From Methylomicrobium sp. wino1 (GTDB lineage Bacteria; Pseudomonadota; Gammaproteobacteria; Methylococcales; Methylomonadaceae), in NCBI RefSeq assembly GCF_003932755.1, contig NZ_CP024202.1, forward strand, positions 186,001 through 250,000: 64,000 bases of DNA, written 5' to 3'. Below the pieces are notes generated by a model that did not search any database, was not told where the DNA came from, and saw only the letters and a list, made by a program, of their open reading frames with translations. Shown piece after piece: positions 56,380-64,000 of this stretch. The position numbers were made by a program, and so were the translations under genes. Each line of letters starts with the position of its first letter. Position 1 is the first letter of the stretch.

Positions 56380-58098
56380 TTACTCCTTAGTGACCCGGTC
56401 AATTTCTTCCAGGCTAGTGATGCCTTGACAAACTTTTTCAAGACCGGACGCACGCAGGTCATTGATGCCTTCGGCTTTGGCTTGTTCGGCCAACTGCATG
56501 GTATTGCCGCCTTCCAGAATCAGTTTACGCATTTTTTCGCTGATCGGCATAACCTGATAAATGCCGACCCGACCCTTGAAACCGCTAGTGCAATGTTCGC
56601 AACCGGTAGGGTTGGCGGTAAAAATTTTCATTTTACCTAGATCTTCTTCTTTGACACCGGCGGAAATCAGCACCGAATCAGGCAAATCGGACTTGACCTT
56701 ACAATATTCGCATAAGCGCCTAGCGAGACGTTGAGCCATGATCAAATGCACCGCCGAAACGATGTTAAACGGCGGAACGCCCATTTGCACGAGCCGATTT
56801 AACGTTTGCGGCGCATCGTTAGTATGCAGCGTGGACAATACCAAATGGCCCGTTTGTGCGGCCTTGACGGCAATTTCGGCGGTTTCCAAATCTCGTATCT
56901 CACCGACCATGATGATATCCGGATCTTGTCGAAGAAAAGCCCGCAAGGCACCGGCAAAAGTCAACCCGGCTTTCGGATTCATATTGACCTGATTGATGCC
57001 CGGCACCGTGATTTCGACAGGATCCTCGGCCGTCGATATATTCCGCTCGACGCTATTTAGCAGATTCAAACCCGTATAAAGAGTCACGGTTTTACCGCTA
57101 CCGGTAGGTCCTGTCACCAATACCATGCCGTAAGGTCGGTTAATCGCCTCAAGAAAACGTTGTTGTTGGATGGGTTCAAAGCCGAGTTTTTCGATGCCGA
57201 TTTGCGCGCTGGTCGGATCAAGAATACGCAGTACGACTTTTTCGCCGAACAGCGTCGGACAACTATTGACCCGAAAATCGATTGCCCGATTTTTCGACAG
57301 TGCCATCTTAATCCGCCCGTCTTGAGGAACACGCCGTTCGGCGATATCCATTTTGGCCATGACCTTGATGCGGGAAATAATCCGAGCCGAGATATTGGAA
57401 GGCGGACTTGCCACTTCATAAAGCATACCGTCAGCGCGAAAGCGGATTCGAAAACTTTTTTCATAAGGCTCAAGATGAATATCCGAAACACCTTTTTTAA
57501 TTGAATCGAGCAAAATTTTATTAACGAAACGAACGATAGGCGCATCATCCACATCGGTCGACACATCGTCTCCGGTCGGTTCCTGATCGCCACCGGAAAT
57601 TTCGAGATTATCCAGATCAGCATCCAGCAAGTCGGTCATCGAGGTATCGGCAGCCTCCATCGACGTCTCGATTGTCTTGGACAATTTATCTTCTTCGACC
57701 AGAATCGTGTCGATATTCAGGCGCGTATGAAACTTTATCTCGTCTTGAGCTTGAAAATTGCCGGGGTCGGAAACCGCCAAAAACAACCGGTTTCCGCGCT
57801 TAAACAACGGTAAAGCATGATGCTTTCTAATCAGTTTTTCGCTGACTAGATTGACTGGCAAGCTCCGAGTATCGAGTGCATCGAGATCGAGTTGCGGAAT
57901 ACCGAACTCCTTGGAAGCTTTGGCGGTTACGGATTTGCTATCCACCAACTTATTAGTCACTAAATAACTAATCAGCGGTAATTTGGCTTTCTTCGCTGCC
58001 TGCATATGTAATTGCATATCCGCCTCGGTAATCAGGCCGGCTTGAACTAAACATTTCGGTAGCCCGCCGATTGGCAGGTCGATTAAATCTGTTGCCAT
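56380..58098 (-). CDS. pilB: Type IV pilus assembly ATPase PilB
   Basis: This 572-residue hexameric extension ATPase of type IV pili has the T2SSE_N domain (1-150), then Walker A GPTGSGKT, Asp box, Walker B (DPDIIMVGEIRDLETAEIA), His box and a four-Cys zinc site near the end (CEYCKVKSD, CEHCTSGF). It powers pilin polymerisation. First gene of the pilB-pilC pair, start ATG 58098. Confidence 0.95.
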   Translation of the reverse strand: MATDLIDLPIGGLPKCLVQAGLITEADMQLHMQAAKKAKLPLISYLVTNKLVDSKSVTAKASKEFGIPQLDLDALDTRSLPVNLVSEKLIRKHHALPLFKRGNRLFLAVSDPGNFQAQDEIKFHTRLNIDTILVEEDKLSKTIETSMEAADTSMTDLLDADLDNLEISGGDQEPTGDDVSTDVDDAPIVRFVNKILLDSIKKGVSDIHLEPYEKSFRIRFRADGMLYEVASPPSNISARIISRIKVMAKMDIAERRVPQDGRIKMALSKNRAIDFRVNSCPTLFGEKVVLRILDPTSAQIGIEKLGFEPIQQQRFLEAINRPYGMVLVTGPTGSGKTVTLYTGLNLLNSVERNISTAEDPVEITVPGINQVNMNPKAGLTFAGALRAFLRQDPDIIMVGEIRDLETAEIAVKAAQTGHLVLSTLHTNDAPQTLNRLVQMGVPPFNIVSAVHLIMAQRLARRLCEYCKVKSDLPDSVLISAGVKEEDLGKMKIFTANPTGCEHCTSGFKGRVGIYQVMPISEKMRKLILEGGNTMQLAEQAKAEGINDLRASGLEKVCQGITSLEEIDRVTKE

Positions 58099-58243
58099 AG
58101 ATGAGATGATGTTTTCAACTTTCGGCTAAATATAGAATACGGAGGTTCAAGGCATAAAAGCGGCAAGGAAAGCAGGACTTTGCTGTTCACTTTACCGGGG
58201 GTGACCGCCCTGCGTTTCAATCCGTGCAAATTACCGTTCCGCA

Positions 58244-61054
58244 TTAAAGTGCCTTTATTTTTGCCAACTGTGCTTCCAGATTGTTAAGTGTAGAACGTAA
58301 ATCGATGAGTTTCTGTTTTTCTTTATCGACGACCTCGGCCGGTGCTTTATCGGTAAAGGACGGATTATTAAGCTTGCCTTCGATCCGCGGCAATTCCTTG
58401 CTGATGCGTTGAATTTCCTTGTTCAATCGGGCCGATTCGGCTTCTTTGTCGATCAATCCTGCCATCGGTATCAAAATTTTCATATCGCCGACCAAGGCAA
58501 TTGCCGACTCGGGCTCGGCATCACCTTGACTTAGCCATTCAATTTTTTCCAATCGCCCCAACTTTTCCAAATAAACTCGATTATTATCGACAAACTGACG
58601 ATCCTGGCCTGAGCCGTTTTGCAGCAATACCGGCAAAGTTTTTCCCGGAGCAATATTCATTTCGCCGCGAATTCTGCGCACACCTAGAATAAAACTCATG
58701 ATCCAATCGATCTCATGCACGGCTGCCTTGTCGATTTGCCCACTATCGGATTCCGGATATGACTGAAGCATGATGGTCGCCTCATGAACGCCGGTCAACG
58801 GCGCTACGCGCTGCCAAATTTCCTCGGTGATAAACGGCATCAGCGGATGAGCCAACCGCAAAATATGCTCCAAAACGGTCAATAGCGTTTTACGTGTGCC
58901 TCGTTGTTGAGCGTCACTTTCGGATTGCAACGAAATTTTGGCCAATTCCAAATACCAGCCGCAATATTCGTTCCAAGTAAATTCGTATATCGCTTGAGCC
59001 GTCAAGTCGAAACGGTACGTTTCGATGTCGCGGCGAATCGTTGCGGTCACTTCATTCAAACGGGAGCTTATCCAGCGATCCGCCAGACTATATTCGCAAT
59101 CGGCATTGCCTAGGCCATTAATGTGACCTTCGGTATTCATTAGCACGAAGCGCGCGGCATTCCACAGTTTATTACAGAAATTACGATAGCCTTCGGTGCG
59201 CGCCAGATCGAAGCGAATATCGCGACCGGTCGACGCCAATGAAGCGAACGTGAAGCGTAAAGCATCGGTGCCGAACGAAGGAATACCGTCTGGAAAATGT
59301 TTGCGCGTCGAGGTTTCGATTTTCTTAGCCAAATGCGGCTGCATCATGCCGGAGATGCGTTTTTGCACCAGCGATTCCAAGTCGATACCGTCGATCAAGT
59401 CGATCGGATCGAGTACATTGCCTTTCGACTTGGACATTTTTTGCCCTTCGGCATCACGTATCAAACCGTGTATGTAGACTTCCTTGAACGGCGCCTGACC
59501 CTGAAATTTCAAGCCCATCATAATCATCCGAGCGACCCAAAAGAAAATAATGTCGAAACCGGTCACCAGCACGCTGGTCGGATAGTGCTTGGCCAATTCC
59601 GAAGTATTCTCCGGCCAACCCAAGGTCGAGAAAGGCCAAAGCGCCGATGAAAACCAGGTGTCGAGCACGTCTTCATCCTGTCGCAACGGATAGTCATCGT
59701 CGAGCTTATGCACCGAACGGATTTCTTGTTCGGAACGGCCTACATAGACATTACCTTCGTCGTCGTACCAAGCAGGAATTCGATGCCCCCACCAGATTTG
59801 CCGCGAAATACACCAATCCTGGATATTGCGCATCCATTCGAAATAGGTATTTTTCCAGTTGTCCGGCACGAATTTGATCGTGCCGTTTTCGACCGCTTCG
59901 ATCGCCGGTTCCGCTAATGGTGCAACCTTGACGTACCATTGATCCGTCAAAAGCGGTTCGATCACACTGCCGGAGCGATCGCCGCGCGGCACCATTAATT
60001 TATGATCTTCGATTTTTTCGAGCAATCCCTGAGCCTCGAGGTCGGCAACCACCTGTTTGCGCGCGTCGAAACGGTCCAGCCCGAAATATTGATGCGGTAT
60101 CAGTTGATCCGGATCCTCCTTGTTATCCCTGATTTGTGCATCGACCGTGAATATATTGATCAGGCCGCCATGCGGCAATGCCTGTATGACGCTTTGGTCG
60201 CGGTGCCGCAACCATACTTCGTAGTCGTTAAAATCATGGGCCGGCGTGATTTTTACGCATCCGGTACCGAACTCCGGATCGACGTATTCGTCGGCAATGA
60301 TCGGAATGCGCCGCCCGGTCAAAGGCAGTTCGACAAACTCGCCAAGCAAATGCTTATAACGTTCGTCATTCGGATGAATCGCAACTGCGGCATCGCCGAG
60401 CAGCGTTTCCGGGCGAGTCGTCGCGACAACGAGATGACCGACACCGTTGGTCAGCGGATAACGCATGTGCCATAACGAGCCGTTTTCCTCCTCGGACAAA
60501 ACTTCCAAATCGGATACGGCGGTGTGTAGCACCGGGTCCCAATTGACCAAGCGCTTGCCTCGATAAATTAGACCTTCTTCATAAAGCCGGATGAATACCT
60601 CGCGAACGGCATCCGACATACCCTCATCCATCGTAAAACGTTCCCTAGACCAGTCCAGCGACGAGCCCATTCGGCGCAATTGGCGCATGATCGTCCCGCC
60701 GGACTCTTCTTTCCATTCCCAGATTTTCTCAATGAATGCATCTCGTCCGAAATCATGGCGCGTCTTACCGTCGGCCTCGACTAAACGCTCGACGACCATT
60801 TGCGTCGCGATGCCGGCATGGTCGGTTCCGGGTTGCCACAGCGTACTGCAACCTTTCATTCGATGATAACGCGTCAACGCATCCATGATGGTGTCTTGAA
60901 ATGCATGGCCCATATGCAGGCTACCGGTGACATTAGGCGGAGGAATCATGATGCAATAAGAGTCGCCATCCTGTCGCGGTGCAAAATAATTATGTTCTTC
61001 CCAAGTCTGGTACCAGCGTTGTTCGATTGAATGAGGGTCGTAAGTCTTGTCCAT
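58244..61054 (-). CDS. valS: Valyl-tRNA synthetase
   Basis: This 936-residue class I enzyme has the HIGH motif as HMGH (47-50 in [14 protein letters not shown]), a CP1 editing domain ([20 protein letters not shown]-type sequence at about 215-235), KMSKS near residue 540 ([15 protein letters not shown]), the anticodon-binding domain, and a C-terminal coiled coil (about 870-936). It charges tRNA-Val and edits Thr. Followed upstream on the same strand by holC and pepA. Confidence 0.97.
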   Translation of the reverse strand: MDKTYDPHSIEQRWYQTWEEHNYFAPRQDGDSYCIMIPPPNVTGSLHMGHAFQDTIMDALTRYHRMKGCSTLWQPGTDHAGIATQMVVERLVEADGKTRHDFGRDAFIEKIWEWKEESGGTIMRQLRRMGSSLDWSRERFTMDEGMSDAVREVFIRLYEEGLIYRGKRLVNWDPVLHTAVSDLEVLSEEENGSLWHMRYPLTNGVGHLVVATTRPETLLGDAAVAIHPNDERYKHLLGEFVELPLTGRRIPIIADEYVDPEFGTGCVKITPAHDFNDYEVWLRHRDQSVIQALPHGGLINIFTVDAQIRDNKEDPDQLIPHQYFGLDRFDARKQVVADLEAQGLLEKIEDHKLMVPRGDRSGSVIEPLLTDQWYVKVAPLAEPAIEAVENGTIKFVPDNWKNTYFEWMRNIQDWCISRQIWWGHRIPAWYDDEGNVYVGRSEQEIRSVHKLDDDYPLRQDEDVLDTWFSSALWPFSTLGWPENTSELAKHYPTSVLVTGFDIIFFWVARMIMMGLKFQGQAPFKEVYIHGLIRDAEGQKMSKSKGNVLDPIDLIDGIDLESLVQKRISGMMQPHLAKKIETSTRKHFPDGIPSFGTDALRFTFASLASTGRDIRFDLARTEGYRNFCNKLWNAARFVLMNTEGHINGLGNADCEYSLADRWISSRLNEVTATIRRDIETYRFDLTAQAIYEFTWNEYCGWYLELAKISLQSESDAQQRGTRKTLLTVLEHILRLAHPLMPFITEEIWQRVAPLTGVHEATIMLQSYPESDSGQIDKAAVHEIDWIMSFILGVRRIRGEMNIAPGKTLPVLLQNGSGQDRQFVDNNRVYLEKLGRLEKIEWLSQGDAEPESAIALVGDMKILIPMAGLIDKEAESARLNKEIQRISKELPRIEGKLNNPSFTDKAPAEVVDKEKQKLIDLRSTLNNLEAQLAKIKAL

Positions 61055-61125
61055 ATTTATGCGTTGTTAGTATTTAGAGAAATCGGTCTAATGAGAAGCT
61101 GAATTGGGCATTGAAGCGCGGAGCA

Positions 61126-61554
61126 TTACATTTTATGCGTAACGACGGAGAGCCCGGCTTGGCGATATTGATGATAGCGTTTTCGACCGGGGCCTTTGGT
61201 TTCTTCACTGTCGTCCAATATTTCGAGGATGCGTTCGCTATTCATACCGTTATCCGGAAACCGCGTCGACAGATTGATGACTACATCACACCAATCATCG
61301 GGCGCGTTAAGATGCCCGATTAGAACGGCATTGGCCTTATCGGGCACCATGCCGTTATACAATTGATGCGGCACAAAACTGCCGGGTCTGAATGTCCAAA
61401 GAAGGTCGTCAAGCATCGCGCTTTGCCGAGGGTCTTCGGTCAACAGATAACAAAGCCGACCGCTACGATAGGCTTTTTCGGTGAGTTTACAGGCGAATAA
61501 CCGCCTTTCGCTTTCGGACCGGGATGCCAAGATATAAAAACCGATATCGGGCAT
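61126..61554 (-). CDS. holC: DNA polymerase III chi subunit
   Basis: This 142-residue protein has the chi fold: IGFYILASRSESERRLFACKLTEKAYRSG and LLTEDPRQSAMLDDLLWTFRPGSFVPH. Chi links the clamp loader to SSB through its C-terminus. It lies directly after pepA (no gap) and 71 bp before valS, the classic pepA-holC-valS order. Confidence 0.94.
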   Translation of the reverse strand: MPDIGFYILASRSESERRLFACKLTEKAYRSGRLCYLLTEDPRQSAMLDDLLWTFRPGSFVPHQLYNGMVPDKANAVLIGHLNAPDDWCDVVINLSTRFPDNGMNSERILEILDDSEETKGPGRKRYHQYRQAGLSVVTHKM

Positions 61555-63054
61555 TTACGCTCCGGTTACGGCTCGGCATCGGTCCAACAAATATTGCGCC
61601 AGCAAAGGCACAGGCCGTCCGGTCGCTCCTTTGGTCAGCCCGGTACGCCAAGCCGTGCCGGCGATGTCGAGATGCGCCCAGCGGAAGTTTTCGGCATACT
61701 TCGATAAAAAGCATGCCGCGGTAATCGTGCCGGCATCCTTACCGCCGATATTGGCCATGTCGGCGAAATTGGATTTCAGCAATTCTTGATACTCTTCCCA
61801 AAGCGGCAGACGCCAAACGCTGTCGCTTGCTGTCTCGCCGGCTTTAACCAGATCGTTGCAGAGCACATCGTCATTGCCGAACAAACCGCTCGGCACACGC
61901 CCTAACGCGACAATGCAGGCCCCGGTTAGGGTTGCCAAGTCGATAACCGCTTCCGGATCGAATTTTTGCGCATACGTCAGTGTGTCGCACAGCAACAAAC
62001 GGCCTTCCGCATCGGTATTGAGTATTTCAATCGTTTTGCCCGACATACTCGTCACAATGTCGCCAGGTTTATTCGCATCGCCGTCCGGCAAGTTTTCCGA
62101 GGAGGGAACCAACCCGACGATGTTCAATGGCAACTGCATTTCCGCGGCGGCCTGTAAAGTCCCAAGAACGCTCGCTCCTCCGCACATATCGTATTTCATT
62201 TCATCCATGCCGAGTCCCGGTTTCAAGGAAATGCCGCCGGCATCGAAGGTCAAGCCTTTTCCGATCAACACGATCGGTTTACCGTGCTTCTCGCCGCCCT
62301 GATAATTGAGCGCGATCAATTTGGCCGGCTGACGACTACCTCGAGACACGGACAACAATGCCCCCATGCCGAGTTTTTCCATGTCCGCTTCTTCCAATAT
62401 TTCCACACTCATCGAAGTAAATTGTTCGGCAATACTTTGCGCTTGCTCGGCCAGATAAGCCGGCGTGCAAATATTTCCCGGCAAATCCGCTAGTTGTTTA
62501 GCCAGTGAAACCCCGCCGGCAATAGCTTGTCCTTGTATTAAACCGGCTTGCGCATCAGCTAGCTGATTTTCGGAAACGACAATACTGATACGGTCGGTTT
62601 TAAATTCATTTTCGATAACCGTTTTGCAATGCTTGAATTGGTATAGCGCATCGTCGAAGACTTCGACGATTTGGCGTGTTTTCCAAGTTAAATCACGCTT
62701 CTCAACATCGATTTCGGCCAAGGTGCAGGCGGCAGATTTCAAGGCCGAGTCACGAATGGTTTTTATCGCAGCGGCTAGAGCGTTGCGATAGTTTTTACCG
62801 TTCATTTCATCGGACTTGCCAAGACCGACCAACAGCACGCGCGCGAAAGAAGTGTCCGGCAGCCAGTTGATCAATGCGGTTTCACCAACTTTCCCTTTGC
62901 AATCGCCGCGTTCGATGAATCGACTGATCAGGTTTTGAGAACACTGGTTTATATGAGACGCAGACGGGGTAAGCGCTAGATTTTCATAAAGGCCGACAAT
63001 AATACAGTCGGTTTGCAGTTTGTCTAACGGAAGGCTTTCTATAGAATAGTCCAT
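61555..63054 (-). CDS. pepA: Leucyl aminopeptidase (cytosol aminopeptidase, M17)
   Basis: This 499-residue hexameric metallo-aminopeptidase has the catalytic domain with metal ligands in [15 protein letters not shown] and NTDAEGRL (346-353), and the C-terminal [17 protein letters not shown]. It cleaves N-terminal residues from peptides; in E. coli PepA also binds DNA in carAB and Xer regulation. ATG at 63054, divergent from lptF, which is typical. Confidence 0.96.
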   Translation of the reverse strand: MDYSIESLPLDKLQTDCIIVGLYENLALTPSASHINQCSQNLISRFIERGDCKGKVGETALINWLPDTSFARVLLVGLGKSDEMNGKNYRNALAAAIKTIRDSALKSAACTLAEIDVEKRDLTWKTRQIVEVFDDALYQFKHCKTVIENEFKTDRISIVVSENQLADAQAGLIQGQAIAGGVSLAKQLADLPGNICTPAYLAEQAQSIAEQFTSMSVEILEEADMEKLGMGALLSVSRGSRQPAKLIALNYQGGEKHGKPIVLIGKGLTFDAGGISLKPGLGMDEMKYDMCGGASVLGTLQAAAEMQLPLNIVGLVPSSENLPDGDANKPGDIVTSMSGKTIEILNTDAEGRLLLCDTLTYAQKFDPEAVIDLATLTGACIVALGRVPSGLFGNDDVLCNDLVKAGETASDSVWRLPLWEEYQELLKSNFADMANIGGKDAGTITAACFLSKYAENFRWAHLDIAGTAWRTGLTKGATGRPVPLLAQYLLDRCRAVTGA

Positions 63055-63261
63055 AATGTGCGATGTCTTGATTAGGTGTAATAATTGTAAACAATAGGCC
63101 TAAAGCAGTTGAGAACGCTTTCGAGCATATTTCTGTAATAATGGATTATACAGCAAGCGATTTTTCTACAAAGTGGAAAATGGCCTGTATTACAAGGGTT
63201 TTGTCTATCAGCGTAAAGGTCAGTTTCGACTGATGTTTAGCTATTTTTAGGAGCGGTTTTT

Positions 63262-64000
63262 TTGAATACAGATTGGAATAATGGATACAAGTCACGTCAT
63301 AGACCGATAATCACGGTACTGGACAAAATGATCGTGGCCGATTTAACGCGAACGTTAACGGCGGTACTGTCGGTTATCGTCGTAATCATTGTCAGTCGGC
63401 GCTTTATCAGAATACTGGAAAAGGCCATCGAAGGGGCCATTTCAAACAAAACGCTGCTGAATATTCTTGGTTTAAAAATGATCGAGGCTTCGATTGCCTT
63501 TTTACCGGCCGCATTTTTTATGGCGGTATTGATGGTGGTCGGACGAATGTATCGAGACCAAGAGATGTCGGCGATATTTTCTGCCGGCGGCGGAGCCGGA
63601 TCGATTTATCGCTCGGTGTTTATCATGGCATTTCCGCTTGCAGTGATTTCGACCGGCTTGTCGCTGTATGTTGGACCTTGGGCCGAAACCGCCACAAAAG
63701 AAATGTTGTTTAAGGACGAAAAATCGGCCGACATCCGAGGCATCGCGGCCGGGCGTTTCAGCGAGTATCAACACGGCGACCTGGTTTTTTATGTCGAACA
63801 GATCGGCGACGACGATAAAATGCAGCAAGTTTTCGTGCAGCACCGAAAAGGCGGCCAAACCGCTATCATCGGCGCCGAAACCGGGCGTTTCGAAAACCTG
63901 GAAGGCGGTCTGTATTTGATTCTGGAGCGAGGCCGAAGAGTCCAGGGCAAACCGGGAGCCGCCAACTACACGATAGAAAAATTCGCCGAATATGGAGTCC
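63262..64000 (+). CDS. lptF: LPS export permease LptF, N-terminal part (cut by window end)
   Basis: The frame runs from TTG 63262 (AGGAG eight bases upstream) or ATG 63328 to the end of the window with no stop. It matches LptF: first helix TLTAVLSVIVVIIVSRRFI, SNKTLLNILGLKMIEASIAFLPAAFFMAVLMVVGRMYRDQEMSAIFSAG, then the periplasmic beta domain from GPWAETATKEML. Residues about 1-246 are visible. It is divergent from pepA as in other gammaproteobacteria; lptG should follow outside the window. Confidence 0.93.
   Translation, partial: MNTDWNNGYKSRHRPIITVLDKMIVADLTRTLTAVLSVIVVIIVSRRFIRILEKAIEGAISNKTLLNILGLKMIEASIAFLPAAFFMAVLMVVGRMYRDQEMSAIFSAGGGAGSIYRSVFIMAFPLAVISTGLSLYVGPWAETATKEMLFKDEKSADIRGIAAGRFSEYQHGDLVFYVEQIGDDDKMQQVFVQHRKGGQTAIIGAETGRFENLEGGLYLILERGRRVQGKPGAANYTIEKFAEYGV

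Overview
The window looks like a chromosome segment of a gammaproteobacterium, most plausibly a type I methanotroph (Methylococcales). The gene orders glyQ-glyS-plsC, pilB-pilC-pilD-coaE-zapD-yacG and valS-holC-pepA divergent from lptF are standard for Gammaproteobacteria. The P460-type cytochrome, the phosphorylase-kinase-like glucoamylase with glucokinase, and the abundance of nested palindromic repeats suit a methanotroph. The genus assignment is inference; no methane oxidation gene lies in the window.

Layout. 1-3.6 kb is a junkyard: the end of an integron-cassette-like ORF with an attC-like palindrome, a truncated IS1634-family copy, an IS4-like transposase fragment, and an intact IS1634-family element. 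3.6-5.4 kb is a large lytic transglycosylase. 5.9-9.6 kb (minus strand) is a compact four-gene operon: a GTP cyclohydrolase II-RibD reductase fusion, an MDR dehydrogenase without visible zinc ligands, a PTPS/QueD homologue without the catalytic Cys, and a SAM methyltransferase. It looks like a dedicated pathway for a GTP-derived pyrimidine/pteridine-like compound and is my best candidate for an undescribed system. 10-19.5 kb holds a small two-repeat secreted protein, a ClC channel without its gating glutamate, lnt, a lipoprotein, plsC, glyS, glyQ and a DciA-like gene. Two similar small-RNA-like units lie divergent from the ribA fusion and from the ClC gene.

19.8-33 kb holds cold-shock, ComFB and cytochrome P460 genes, glucokinase with the phosphorylase-kinase-like protein, a broken Ser/Thr kinase fragment, MFS and BASS transporters, DUF2288 and TPR proteins, and a GAF-PAS-GGDEF-EAL protein. 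33.9-37.1 kb is a NarL-type two-component pair whose hybrid kinase is interrupted by one in-frame TGA. 37.6-45.9 kb is the transglutaminase/DUF2126, circularly permuted ATP-grasp/alpha-E, transglutaminase set followed by a ParA-like ATPase. 46-51.8 kb is a self-contained Hsp70 machine: TPR protein, J protein with PPD instead of HPD, GrpE, Hsp70 and a zinc-ribbon protein.

52.2-64 kb is core genome: yacG, zapD, coaE, pilD, pilC, pilB, valS, holC, pepA and the start of lptF. Intergenic spaces are full of MITE-like palindromes in several families. One family carries a second palindrome inserted with a visible 5-bp duplication, and copies without the insert are also present.
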